From NCBI RefSeq assembly GCF_001650195.1, contig NZ_LXYR01000001.1, positions 134,358-198,357 on the forward strand: a stretch of 64,000 nucleotides of DNA. The letters are read 5' to 3'. The notes under the pieces were generated by a model that was given only the letters and a program-made list of their open reading frames with translations, had not been told where the DNA came from and did no database searches. This document shows positions 44,344-53,544 of the stretch, in pieces. The DNA is from Phormidesmis priestleyi BC1401 (GTDB lineage Bacteria; Cyanobacteriota; Cyanobacteriia; Leptolyngbyales; Leptolyngbyaceae). Within the stretch, counting starts at the first letter, position 1. The number at the start of each line of letters is the position of its first letter. The position numbers were made by a program, and so were the translations under genes.

Positions 44344-45351
44344 TTAGCGATCGCCAAGTCCGCCTAATAGTGCAGCCACTCCCAGTGCAGCGACAGCAAA
44401 TGCCCCGATCGCAAATGCCGGACCTTTATCGAGCATATCAGCAATACTAGGAACTTCTAGCTTGTCAAAATCACCATTCACTTTGTCATAGCCTTGAATC
44501 GGTTCATACAAATTGTTGGGAGCGTCTTCAGATTTAGGCTCATCGGTTTTTTGGAATGGGAACGCGATCGCCAACAGCAACGCATCTACAAGTCCGGGTG
44601 AAATTCTTTGTGCGATATCTAGAATGCGACCCACATCACTAACAATGTAGTCACGAACAGGATTTTCTGCTGCATAGAGAATGGCATCCGTAACCAAACT
44701 TGCATTGTAGTAGGGCGGAACTCCCGTTGGTTTTACGCCTAGTTTTGTTTTACCTTTGTTGTAGAACGGCGTATTGATCACACCCGGCATAATGTTAGTG
44801 ACACTGATCGGGTAGCCCTCATTTTTGAGTTCGAGTCGCATTGCATCAATGAACCCGATCGCACCGTGTTTAGCCGCAGAATAAGCGCTTTGATAAGGCA
44901 ACGATCGTCGTCCCTCTAACGAAGTAACGTGAATCGACGCGCCTCGTCCTTCTCGTTTTAGATAAGGTAAAGCCACCATCGCGCCATAAACCTGTCCCAT
45001 CAAGGTGACATCAATGACTCGTTTGAACTCTTCAGGAGTCACGTTATCAAAGTTCGCAAACACACTGGTTGCGGCGAGACTAACCCACGTATCTATCCGC
45101 CCAAAGTGCTCAACGGTTTTCTCAGCGATCGCTTTGACTTGCTCAAAATCAGCGACATCGGCAGGAACAGCGATCGCGTCGCCTCCGCTTGCAGAGATTT
45201 CCTCGACCAGCGTATCTAATCCCTCTTTGCTGCGAGCCGCCACTACAACTTTTGCGCCTTTCTGAGCAAACTTTAGAGCCGTGTCTCTACCAATTCCGCT
45301 TGACGCTCCAACCACTACAACGACTTGTTGATCAATCGGTTTTAAGTTCAT
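44344..45351 (-). CDS. SDR-family oxidoreductase with C-terminal membrane helix
   Basis: 335 residues. The Rossmann start is VVVVGASSGIGRDTALKFAQKG (TGxxxGIG-type), and the active site is SAYSAAKHGAIGF (YxxxK). After the 245-residue SDR core come a hydrophilic linker and one hydrophobic helix (FAIGAFAVAALGVAALLGGL) near the C-terminus, so the enzyme is probably membrane-tethered. NAD(P)-dependent; the substrate is unknown. It lies next to a DUF6335-type gene and a cluster of stress-type genes, which suggests a role in detoxification or lipid metabolism. Confidence 0.88.
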   Translation of the reverse strand: MNLKPIDQQVVVVVGASSGIGRDTALKFAQKGAKVVVAARSKEGLDTLVEEISASGGDAIAVPADVADFEQVKAIAEKTVEHFGRIDTWVSLAATSVFANFDNVTPEEFKRVIDVTLMGQVYGAMVALPYLKREGRGASIHVTSLEGRRSLPYQSAYSAAKHGAIGFIDAMRLELKNEGYPISVTNIMPGVINTPFYNKGKTKLGVKPTGVPPYYNASLVTDAILYAAENPVRDYIVSDVGRILDIAQRISPGLVDALLLAIAFPFQKTDEPKSEDAPNNLYEPIQGYDKVNGDFDKLEVPSIADMLDKGPAFAIGAFAVAALGVAALLGGLGDR

Positions 45352-45398
45352 TTGTTATTCCTTCGCTTTTATGGTTGTTGATTCTCGCGAAAAGTGAT

Positions 45399-45911
45399 CT
45401 AAAGGATTTCTTCTTGGGCTTCTAAATCTTGTCGCTCATCATAATCGTCTGATGATTTAGGTTCTAGCTCCCAGCGTTGGTCATCCCGTTGTTCTAAAAT
45501 CTCAGTGGTGTGGAGATAATTAAAATCACTCATTTCTAGACCGACTGCTTTACCCAAATCGTCTACGACACTCATATCAGGTGTGTTGACAGTGCCACCG
45601 ACCGACTCGTCACCAACCGCATTCGCTTGCTCATAGTTGGCATCAATATCACCGCCCGTCAATTCGGGGGTTGCCTCGTTGAGATCTTGCATTCGATTCA
45701 GCATCGTTCGACCGCCGATGCTAAACCCTGGCACATCGTGAACGCCCGTTCCATAAGACTCTGTGAGTTCTTGCGGCACATCATCACCCGCAATTTCTTC
45801 GTCGCCTTCTGGCTCTTCTAACCGCTCAATATTGCCGCCAAGATCGTGAACTGCTGACTCAAGATCATCGCGGTCGGTTTGGCTAGGTTCGGCATATTCT
45901 GCATCAGACAT
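45399..45911 (-). CDS. DUF6335-like acidic protein
   Basis: 170 residues, very acidic and without membrane segments, with conserved patches ELTGGDIDANYEQANAVGDE, VGGTVNTPDMSVVDDLGKAV and EQRDDQRWELEPKSSDDY. I recall these as the cyanobacterial family DUF6335, of unknown function; the number is from memory. Divergent from the DJ-1/PfpI-ferritin gene and 47 bp upstream of the SDR gene on the same strand, possibly one transcript with it. Confidence 0.75.
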   Translation of the reverse strand: MSDAEYAEPSQTDRDDLESAVHDLGGNIERLEEPEGDEEIAGDDVPQELTESYGTGVHDVPGFSIGGRTMLNRMQDLNEATPELTGGDIDANYEQANAVGDESVGGTVNTPDMSVVDDLGKAVGLEMSDFNYLHTTEILEQRDDQRWELEPKSSDDYDERQDLEAQEEIL

Positions 45912-46167
45912 GGTCGTTGCTCCAAAACTATCCGTTCATAAACGGTAACGAATTTCAAAATTCATAGAAATCTTCAAATAGGTAGATCGCCCATGCTTTG
46001 AGACTGAGATCTTTCTCTAGACAGAGGAGAGCTTACCTCTATAGAGCGAGGAGCGAGATTGCGCCTCAGACATAGGCTTAACGGTGCTTAGCAAGGCAGG
46101 ATCTGCTGACGACTCAGATTGCTCCATCGCCCTTAAAAGAAGCGTCAGAATGCAAGGAGAAGCTGCA

Positions 46168-47271
46168 ATGGTTACAAATGGTCAAACCAGTGATAAAAAA
46201 AGAGTCGCCATTCTCATTGAGCAAGGCGTAGAAGATGCAGAATTTCAGATTCCCTATACTGCGTTGAAGAAAGCGGGAGCCGACGTAGTAGTTCTGGGTT
46301 CTCGAATGAATGAGGAGTATAAAGGCAAACAAGAGAAAGTTTCAATTAATGCTGATGCAACCACTACAGAATCGATCGCGGCTGATTTTGACGCAGTGAT
46401 TATCCCCGGTGGGATGGCTCCTGACAAAATGAGAACCAACATGAAGACGGTTCGTTTTGTGCAAGATGCTTTTGCAGCCAGGATTTTAGTTGCCTCTGTC
46501 TGCCATGGTCCGCAGGTTTTGATTGAGGGCGATTTGCTGAAAGGAGTCAGAGTTACTGGCTTTCGCGCAATTCGCAAAGATATGCAAAACGCAGGCGCGA
46601 ATTATGTGGATGAGCCGTTGGTCATTGACGACAATTTGATTAGCTCTCGTCGTCCGGGTGATTTACCGATCTTTGCCACGGCGATTTTAAAGAATTTGGG
46701 ATTGTCGATCGCAGACACCACTCTGCCCGATCTTAGCGATCGAGATGCAGGCTGGTGGAAGCTAGGCGAAGAGTGGGGCGGCTCTAGCAAAAGCGAGATT
46801 GTGAGTGCGATCAATACGGCGATCGCGGGTGAGCGCTACGGGTTTGAAACCTTTGAACACTACGCTTCAAGCGCTCCTGACGAAGCAATGCGAGAACTCT
46901 TTCAGGAGATTCGTGTTAACAAATCGCGTCACATTCAGATGCTTGAATCGCGTCTGGGAGTATTGGGCGAAACTCCTTCACTGCAAGCAAACGCCAGCGG
47001 TGCCTTTGCAACCTTGAAGACCTTCTTCCAAACCAGCCAAAACGATGTCGAGATTCTGCGTCGGGCATTGGGAGATTTGCAGACGGGCGTAGTGGATGTC
47101 TACAGTTTGCGGAACAAGCTCACCGACCCAGCGACGGTCGTCATTTTTGACGAAATGGAAATCACTCTGGCAAAAGACGAGCAGCGAATTGCTGATCTCT
47201 ATAAAGATCGTTTAGTTGGAGTGCCAGAGGCTCCTAAACCGATGAGCAAACCTGCCGTAAGTGGTGGTTGA
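46168..47271 (+). CDS. DJ-1/PfpI-family protein fused to a ferritin-like domain
   Basis: 367 residues. The start at ATG 46168 is chosen because AAGGAG lies 10 bases upstream (at 46153); ATG 46150 and an earlier start at 46084 are also open. Residues 1-185 are a DJ-1/PfpI domain (VAILIEQGVEDAEFQIPYTALKKAG, PGGMAPDKMRT, and the nucleophile elbow VASVCHGPQVLIEG). Residues 215-350 are a helical bundle (NTAIAGERYGFETFEHYAS, DEMEITLAKDEQRIADLYK) like ferritin-like/DUF2383 stress proteins. The first part may be a deglycase/chaperone or a peptidase; the second may bind metal. Fusion is unusual in my experience of the family. Confidence 0.85.
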   Translation: MVTNGQTSDKKRVAILIEQGVEDAEFQIPYTALKKAGADVVVLGSRMNEEYKGKQEKVSINADATTTESIAADFDAVIIPGGMAPDKMRTNMKTVRFVQDAFAARILVASVCHGPQVLIEGDLLKGVRVTGFRAIRKDMQNAGANYVDEPLVIDDNLISSRRPGDLPIFATAILKNLGLSIADTTLPDLSDRDAGWWKLGEEWGGSSKSEIVSAINTAIAGERYGFETFEHYASSAPDEAMRELFQEIRVNKSRHIQMLESRLGVLGETPSLQANASGAFATLKTFFQTSQNDVEILRRALGDLQTGVVDVYSLRNKLTDPATVVIFDEMEITLAKDEQRIADLYKDRLVGVPEAPKPMSKPAVSGG

Positions 47272-47280
47272 GCAAACGAC

Positions 47281-47316
47281 TTTTGTAGAGACATTATGTG
47301 TGATGTCTCTACAAAA
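47281..47316. repeat. Dispersed GAGACAT hairpin repeat, copy 3
   Basis: Arms TTTTGTAGAGACAT and ATGTCTCTACAAAA with an 8-base loop, 10 bp after the DJ-1 fusion stop. The A/T flank makes it a good candidate terminator in both directions. Confidence 0.75.
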
Positions 47317-47423
47317 AATGAACCTCTTGCACAAATCCTGAAAGCTGTCTAAGCCAGCAATCTGGGAGATTTGAAAGAGTCATCGATCACACAAACAGAG
47401 ACAACATTCTATAGAGAGCCATC

Positions 47424-48131
47424 ATGGAAACAGAAGCAGGAAAAATCAATCAAAGTCAAGCCGAAACCGACGAGACGATATCAGACAAAGAACGCTGGGC
47501 ATCGATCGTCGGTGGCAGTGCAATGGTGCTGATGGGATTGCAACAGCGATCGCTGCGAGGAATTCTAACGGCAATTGCTGGCGGAGGTCTTGCTTATCAC
47601 GGCGCAACCGCAGATAAAAGTCTTCAAGACAAAGTGGTAGATGCAACGGGTATCAACAAAGCGATTAGAGTTGAGAAAACCGTCACCATTGATAAATCGG
47701 CTGAAGAACTCTATAACTATTGGCACAACTTTGAGAACCTGCCAAACTTTATGAAGCACGTCAAATCGGTTCAGGTGCTCGATATGCGGCGGTCTCACTG
47801 GGTCGCCAACGCGCCTTTAGGTCAAACGATCGAGTGGGATGCTGACATCATCAACGATCAGCCGAATCAACTAATCGCCTGGGCATCTGAAGAGGGCGCA
47901 CAGGTCGATAACTCTGGCTTCGTGCGGTTTTCTCCTGCCCCTAGCGATCGCGGCACCGAGGTCAAAGTAGTGATGGAATACAACGTGCCGGGGGGGATGG
48001 TGACAGCCGCGATCGCCAAACTATTTGGTGAAGAACCCGAACAGCAAATCGGGGACGAACTGCGTCGATTTAAGCAACTGATGGAAACGGGTGAAATTGC
48101 CACGACCGAAGGGCAATCAAGAGGTCAATAA
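47424..48131 (+). CDS. SRPBCC (START/polyketide cyclase-like) protein with N-terminal hydrophobic helices
   Basis: 235 residues. An N-terminal hydrophobic segment (WASIVGGSAMVLMGLQQRSLR, AIAGGGLAYHGA) resembles a DUF2892-like membrane anchor, followed by a SRPBCC domain (TVTIDKSAEELYNYWHNFEN, PNFMKHVKSVQVLD, WDADIINDQPNQLIAWAS). SRPBCC proteins bind hydrophobic ligands. It lies between the DJ-1 fusion and the alcohol dehydrogenases on the same strand, 18 bp before the dehydrogenase frame begins. Confidence 0.85.
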   Translation: METEAGKINQSQAETDETISDKERWASIVGGSAMVLMGLQQRSLRGILTAIAGGGLAYHGATADKSLQDKVVDATGINKAIRVEKTVTIDKSAEELYNYWHNFENLPNFMKHVKSVQVLDMRRSHWVANAPLGQTIEWDADIINDQPNQLIAWASEEGAQVDNSGFVRFSPAPSDRGTEVKVVMEYNVPGGMVTAAIAKLFGEEPEQQIGDELRRFKQLMETGEIATTEGQSRGQ

Positions 48132-48149
48132 CTTGCGGAGACGTTCTAA

Positions 48150-49320
48150 ATGAAAGCTGTTTGCTGGCACGGTGCTAACGATGTTCGGGTTGATAACGTT
48201 CCTGACCCGAAGATTCTCAATCCACGGGATGCCATTCTCAAAGTGACGGCAACCACGATCTGCGGGGTCTGACCTACACATTTACGATGGCTACATCCCT
48301 TCAATGATGCCGGGTGACATTATCGGGCATGAATTCGTCGGCGAAATCGTCGAGACGGGGCGTGAAGTCAAAACGTTGAAAAAGGGCGATCGAGTCGTTG
48401 TCTCTTCAATGATAAGCTGTGGTCAATGTCGCTACTGCAAACATCAAGAGTGGTCACTGTGCGACAACTCAAATCCTAAAGGGGCGCTGCAAGAGCCGCT
48501 GTTTGGCTTCAGCACATCGGGAATTTATGGCTACTCCCACCTATTTGGCGGTTATGCAGGGGCACAAGCCGAATATGTGCGGATTCCGTATGCCGATTAT
48601 GGTGCTATCAAAATCCCTGAAGGACTGACCGACGAGCAAGCTTTGCCCATTTCGGATGCCTTCCCGACTGGGCTTATGGGTGCAGATCTGTGCAACATTA
48701 AGCGCGGCGATATCGTTGCCGTTTGGGGCTGCGGTCCGGTGGGTCAATTCACGATTCGCAGTGCCTACATGCTGGGAGCCGAACGCGTCATCGCCATCGA
48801 TCGCGTCCCCGAACGCTTAAAAATGGCAAGAGAGCAGAGTGGAGCCGACACCATCAACTATGAAGAAGTGGGCGCAGGCGAAGCCCTCAAAGAGATGACT
48901 GGCGGACGCGGACCCGATGCCTGCATTGATGCTGTCGGGCTTGAAGCTCACGGCATGGGCTTTATGGGTGCTTATGACGAAGTAAAACAAGCTGTGAAAC
49001 TGTCGATCGATCGTCCTTACGTCATTCGCCAAATGATTCTTGCCTGTCGCAAAGGCGGCACTCTGTCAATCATGGGCGTTTATGCTGGTTTCCTCGACAA
49101 AATGCCAATGGGTGCCGCGTTTAGCAAAGGCTTGACCCTGAAAATGGGACAAATGTTTGGGCAAAAATATATCCCTATGCTGCTCGATCGGGCTGTCAAA
49201 GGTGAGATCGATCCGTCCTATGTATTCACGCACCAGATGCCTCTAGACCAGGCTAAACAGGCATATGAGACGTTCAAACACAAAAAGGACAACTGCATCA
49301 AAGTTGTGCTGAAACCCTAA
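48150..49320 (+). pseudogene. Zinc-dependent alcohol dehydrogenase, frameshifted
   Basis: The frame opens at ATG 48150 ([20 protein letters not shown]) and runs to ATTCTCAAAGTGACGGCAAC; at GGGG 48264-48267 one extra G shifts it, giving a stop. Removing one G restores [20 protein letters not shown], and the gene then reads on to 49320 with 389 residues, against 390 for the paralog at 50045. All remaining dehydrogenase motifs are intact ([31 protein letters not shown] zinc site, [14 protein letters not shown]). It is either a young pseudogene or a sequencing error in a homopolymer. The two proteins are paralogs flanking the LEA-like gene. Confidence 0.85.
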
Positions 49321-49359
49321 TTCATTTCTGCAATTCTTTATTTACTGGCTGCGACTCAA

Positions 49360-49941
49360 ATGCTCAAATCATTAACCACTCTCCTATCCAGCATTCTGTT
49401 ATTTGTGGGTTTGTTATTTAGCAATCCTGCAACGTTTCAAGCGGTGGCAGCGGTCACGCCTGATGCGGCAAAACAAGTAATCAAAGAGGCTGATAGTGTT
49501 CAAGAGGCAACCCGAAATCTGAAAGCGTTAGACTCTTCAGAGATTCTTAAAAATCACGGCACTTTAGACACCACAAAAGACGTTCTGAAGACGAGCGCTC
49601 AAGACCGAATCACCGATCGACCAAAAGGCGATCCTTTAATCAGCACTGCCGAAGAAAAAATCAAAGAAGCGGCTGAAAACGTCAAAGAAAAGCTCAACCT
49701 TAACGAGCCAATTCCTGAAAGCACCAAAAAGTTTGGCAGACAGCTAACTGGGAAAGCAGACGATGCCGCAGACGAAGTTGGAAAAGCGACTGATACGGTC
49801 ACAGGTAAATCTTGACAAGTCGTTGAAGATATCGCAGACAAATCTAAGGCTGCGGCAAAGGAAAGCAAGGAAGCGATAAAATCTAACGCTAGAGATATGA
49901 CAAACTTATCGAAACCTGGTTACTACCAGACAAAGCGATAG
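49360..49941 (+). pseudogene. Secreted LEA-like amphipathic protein with an in-frame TGA
   Basis: A signal peptide (LTTLLSSILLFVGLLFSNPA) is followed by an Ala/Lys/Glu-rich helical region (EEKIKEAAENVKEKLNLN, KADDAADEVGKATDTVTGKS). TGA at 49813-49815 ends a 151-residue product, yet the same frame continues to TAG 49939-49941 with a similar composition (QVVEDIADKSKAAAKESKEA), to a full 193 residues. The continuity of style across the stop says the stop is new (nonsense mutation or error) or is read through. The composition resembles LEA/CsbD-type desiccation proteins. I cannot name a family. Confidence 0.7.
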
Positions 49942-50044
49942 ATTGTCAACACTAACAACGCTCAAATAAATCATCAATGGGTAATGGATTGCACTTGAGA
50001 ATCCATTACCCCTGATTCACAAATTCACTGTGGAGAACCCTCAA

Positions 50045-51217
50045 ATGAAAGCAGTTTGCTGGCGCGGTGCAAAAGACGTTCGAGTCGAAAATGTGCCTGA
50101 CCCAAAAATTCTTAACCCTCGCGATGCGATCGTCAAAATCACCTCAACCGCGATTTGTGGCTCTGACCTGCACCTCTATGACGGCTTTATCCCCAGTATG
50201 ATGTCGGGCGACATTATGGGGCACGAGTTTATGGGTGAAATCGTCGAGCTGGGTACTGGAGTCAAGAATTTAAGCATTGGCGATCGGGTCATCGTTCCAT
50301 TCACGATTTCGTGTGGAAGCTGTTATAGCTGCAAAACTGCCCAGTGGTCATTGTGCGATAACTCGAATCCCAATGCGTTTATGGCAGAAGCGTTATACGG
50401 TTACTCCGCAGCAGGACTGTTTGGCTATTCTCACATTTTTGGCGGCTATGCTGGGGGTCAAGCAGAATATGCCCGTGTTCCCTTTGCAGATGTGGGTTTA
50501 TACAAAGTTCCTGAAGGCTTGACTGACGATCAAGTGCTATTTCTGAGCGACATTTTTCCGACGGGCTACATGGCAGCAGAGAACTGCAATATCAAACCTG
50601 GAGACACCGTTGCGATTTGGGGTTGTGGTCCGGTTGGGCAGTTTGCGATTCGCAGTGCCTTCTTACTGGGAGCGGAGCGAGTGATCGCGATCGATCGCTT
50701 TCCCGATCGCTTAAAAATGGCAAAAGAGCAAGCAGGCGCAACAGAAGTCATTAACTACGAAGAAGTAGATGCAGGCGAAGCCCTCAAAGAAATGACTGGA
50801 GGACGCGGACCCGATTCCTGTATCGATGCGGTCGGCATGGAAGCTCACGGCACAGGTCCCGATTATCTCTACGACAAAGCGAAACAAGCCGTTCGATTGG
50901 AAACCGATCGCCCAACTGCCTTGAGACAGGTCATCGTCGCGTGTGGCAAAGGCGGCACCGTTTCGATTCCAGGAGTGTACGGCGGCATTTTGGACAAGAT
51001 ACCGTTTGGAGCAGCGTTTAACAAAGGGCTGACGATGAAAATGGGTCAAACCCACGTCCATAAATACCTTGACCCTTTGATGAAACACATTCAAAACGGC
51101 GACATCGACCCTTCGTTTGTGATTACGCATCGGATCTCGATCGACGATGCTCCTCAAGCTTACGAAACCTTTAAGCACAAGAAAGACAATTGTATCAAGG
51201 TTGTAATCAAGCTATAG
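50045..51217 (+). CDS. Zinc-dependent alcohol dehydrogenase (glutathione-independent formaldehyde dehydrogenase-like)
   Basis: 390 residues from ATG 50045 (GTG 50030 also open). The medium-chain dehydrogenase motifs are present: [12 protein letters not shown] at the catalytic zinc, [14 protein letters not shown], the structural zinc loop [20 protein letters not shown] and the NAD-binding [20 protein letters not shown]. It lies 103 bp after the LEA-like frame and is a paralog of the frameshifted gene at 48150. Aldehyde removal (formaldehyde or other) is the best family-based guess. A strong terminator follows 13 bp after the stop. Confidence 0.9.
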   Translation: MKAVCWRGAKDVRVENVPDPKILNPRDAIVKITSTAICGSDLHLYDGFIPSMMSGDIMGHEFMGEIVELGTGVKNLSIGDRVIVPFTISCGSCYSCKTAQWSLCDNSNPNAFMAEALYGYSAAGLFGYSHIFGGYAGGQAEYARVPFADVGLYKVPEGLTDDQVLFLSDIFPTGYMAAENCNIKPGDTVAIWGCGPVGQFAIRSAFLLGAERVIAIDRFPDRLKMAKEQAGATEVINYEEVDAGEALKEMTGGRGPDSCIDAVGMEAHGTGPDYLYDKAKQAVRLETDRPTALRQVIVACGKGGTVSIPGVYGGILDKIPFGAAFNKGLTMKMGQTHVHKYLDPLMKHIQNGDIDPSFVITHRISIDDAPQAYETFKHKKDNCIKVVIKL

Positions 51218-51230
51218 AAGCTGTCGGAAG

Positions 51231-51259
51231 ATCCCCAATTTGAAGTTGGGGATTTTTTT
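51231..51259 (+). terminator. Rho-independent terminator of the alcohol dehydrogenase gene
   Basis: ATCCCCAA pairs with TTGGGGAT across 7 bases and is followed by a run of seven T. Confidence 0.88.
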
Positions 51260-51263
51260 ATGC

Positions 51264-51300
51264 AAAAAAAGGTGTGTTGCAGAAACACCACAACACACCT
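51264..51300 (-). terminator. Rho-independent terminator of the ChaB-like gene
   Basis: On the minus strand AGGTGTGTTG pairs with CAACACACCT across an 11-base loop, followed by a run of T. It abuts the plus-strand terminator, insulating the converging genes. Confidence 0.85.
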
Positions 51301-51367
51301 AAGAATCTGAATAGAATATAATCCTCAGCAGTGGTTGATTATAAAAGATAACGGGTCACACATCAGT

Positions 51368-51715
51368 TTAGTTAGCGCTAGACTCAACGCCTGAACTGAT
51401 AGTTTTGTCATCCGGTTTTTGTTTGCGGTGCCAGCTTCCATCCTGACCACGCTCAAAACCCTGCTTGACGCTATTCCAAGCAACACTCATCGCAGCATCT
51501 TTGCTGAGACCATCGTTTTGAGAGTTTTGAAACGCCGCTAAAAATACCTGCTCAGATCCATCCAGCAGTTTGTCAGTTACTTCAGCAGGTAGACCCATAC
51601 TTTGCTGATCGACATCTGCATCATCTCGTTTTGCGGCTTCTTGATCGGAGTCTCGGTTAGACATTGCCTCCTCAGAGGGTTCTCCGATCTGCGTACCCAT
51701 TTGCTCTTCTGACAT
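51368..51715 (-). CDS. ChaB-family protein
   Basis: 115 residues from ATG 51715. After an acidic N-terminal 45 residues comes a ChaB domain: LPAEVTDKLLDGSEQVFLAAFQ, SKDAAMSVAWNSVKQGFERGQDGSWHRK. ChaB is a small cation-transport-associated regulator of unclear biochemistry that recurs in stress loci. It faces the terminator of the dehydrogenase gene and ends the stress-type cluster. Confidence 0.82.
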   Translation of the reverse strand: MSEEQMGTQIGEPSEEAMSNRDSDQEAAKRDDADVDQQSMGLPAEVTDKLLDGSEQVFLAAFQNSQNDGLSKDAAMSVAWNSVKQGFERGQDGSWHRKQKPDDKTISSGVESSAN

Positions 51716-51932
51716 ATCAATTCTCCTAGGGTTAAAATCTGAGATCATGATAAGCAGCCCCTCTAGACGCGTCCTCTTCCCAAATGTAGGTTACCTGACA
51801 TCTTGCACCAATCTCAATAAGCCGATTTTGCAACGGAGCAGAAGGACTTTTAGACTTTTTTATTCTCAACAAGCGTGGTTTTAGCTCAGGTGCAAGATCT
51901 GAGTTACGTTACAAAACCGCCTCTATCTTGGG

Positions 51933-53375
51933 TCAGCCCAACACACAGCCCGATCGCCCAGGCAGATGCAGTTCCAAATGTTGCTCAACCCACTGGATGT
52001 CAGCAGAGCCATACAACAGCTTACTTTGGGGCTTTAGGTCGGATTGATTGAGCGTGAGTTCAGCCGAAGTTGTTCCTGCATTGACTGCAATCACTAAGGT
52101 GTCATCTCCTAGTGTGCGAGCAAATACATAAACGGTTCCTTCAGCGTGAAGAACTTTGTAGTTTCCCGTTCGCAAAGCCGGATGAGCGTGACGCAGCGCA
52201 ATCAGTTGTCGGTGACACTCAAATATCTTGTAATTCCAATCAGATTTAAGTGGAAAGCCACGACGAGAATCAGGATCGAGGGCACCTGGCAACCCAACTT
52301 CGTCACCATAATAAATGCTGGGCGCACCCGGAAACGTCAGCAGCAATAGGGTCGCGAGTTCGACGCTGGGCTGATCACCGTCCGCGATCGACAGCAGCCG
52401 AGCCGTATCGTGACTGGCTAAGAGATTGAGTTGAGTGAGCTGAATCTCCCAATCATAGAGCGCCAACAGTGCCCGAATTTTTTCAGCATACTCCGCCGCA
52501 AACAGAGGAGGAGAGGGTTGATAATCTCGGCTTTGCACTTGACTGATATCGACTCGATCGCCCGCCACAAACGCGATCGTCGGACCTGTAAACAGATAGT
52601 TCATCACGCCATCAAACTGCGTTCCATCAAGCCATTGGCGTGAGTCACCCCACACCTCACCCACGATGTAGGCTTCGGGATTGACGGCTTTGACCCGATC
52701 GCGGAATTCTTGCCAAAATCCAGGCGTTTTGATCTCAAATGGCACATCTAATCGCCAGCCATCTACGCCGAATTTAATCCAATATTCGGCAATCTCCATG
52801 ATGTATTCGCGCACCTCGGAATTGTCGTGATTAAACACAGGTAACGCGCGATTGCCGTCCCACCCTTCGTAGTTAGCAGGATATTCGCCGTTATAGGCAT
52901 TGACGGGCCATTCATAAACTTTAAACCAGTCAACCCAAGGAGAATGCGGACCGTTTTCAAGCACATCATGAAAGAAGAAAAAACCGCGACTAGAGTGATT
53001 AAATACTCCATCTAAAACGACCTTAATATCTCGTCGATGCGACTCTTCTAACAGGGCTTGAAACGCATCATTGCCGCCCAACATTGGGTCGACCTGATAA
53101 TAATCGTGAGTGTGATATCGGTGATTGCTAGCCGATTGAAAGATGGGCGTAAAGTAAATCGCATTGATGCCCAAATCTTGAATATAGTCGAGCTTTTCAG
53201 TCACACCCCAAAGGTCGCCTCCTTTATAGCCTTGCAGCGTTGGAATGGCGTGCCAATCTTCCCAGCGATCGTGGTGATGCAGCCGCTTGCGTGCCGTCTG
53301 ACTTTTGGCAAAGCGATCGGGGAAAATTTGATAAAAAACCGCGTGTTTCACCCAGTCTGGTGTTTGAATTTGCAT
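51933..53375 (-). CDS. Glycoside hydrolase family 13 enzyme (alpha-glucosidase/cyclomaltodextrinase-like)
   Basis: 480 residues, cytoplasmic. GH13 regions: DGVFNHSSRGF (region I), GWRLDVPFE (region II, nucleophile Asp), VGEVWG (region III, acid/base Glu) and LLASHDTARLL (region IV). Substrate start YQIFPDRFAKS and WGVTEKLDYIQDLGINAIYFTPIF are characteristic of the neopullulanase/cyclomaltodextrinase group, but the N-terminal beta domain of those enzymes is absent. It probably works on maltodextrins from glycogen or imported sugars. Confidence 0.88.
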   Translation of the reverse strand: MQIQTPDWVKHAVFYQIFPDRFAKSQTARKRLHHHDRWEDWHAIPTLQGYKGGDLWGVTEKLDYIQDLGINAIYFTPIFQSASNHRYHTHDYYQVDPMLGGNDAFQALLEESHRRDIKVVLDGVFNHSSRGFFFFHDVLENGPHSPWVDWFKVYEWPVNAYNGEYPANYEGWDGNRALPVFNHDNSEVREYIMEIAEYWIKFGVDGWRLDVPFEIKTPGFWQEFRDRVKAVNPEAYIVGEVWGDSRQWLDGTQFDGVMNYLFTGPTIAFVAGDRVDISQVQSRDYQPSPPLFAAEYAEKIRALLALYDWEIQLTQLNLLASHDTARLLSIADGDQPSVELATLLLLTFPGAPSIYYGDEVGLPGALDPDSRRGFPLKSDWNYKIFECHRQLIALRHAHPALRTGNYKVLHAEGTVYVFARTLGDDTLVIAVNAGTTSAELTLNQSDLKPQSKLLYGSADIQWVEQHLELHLPGRSGCVLG

Positions 53376-53544
53376 GAGTGCCTTTCTAGTCCCTTTATCG
53401 CTAGGTTACAAGCACTCAACAATTTCTACAGTCCTACCTCTGGTAGAAAAAGCAGGGTTTAGGAGGCAAATATTAAATTTTAGGTAGAAAATCAATCCTG
53501 ACTTTCTGAGTGAGGCAAGATACCCATAATTTGAGGGTCACGCC

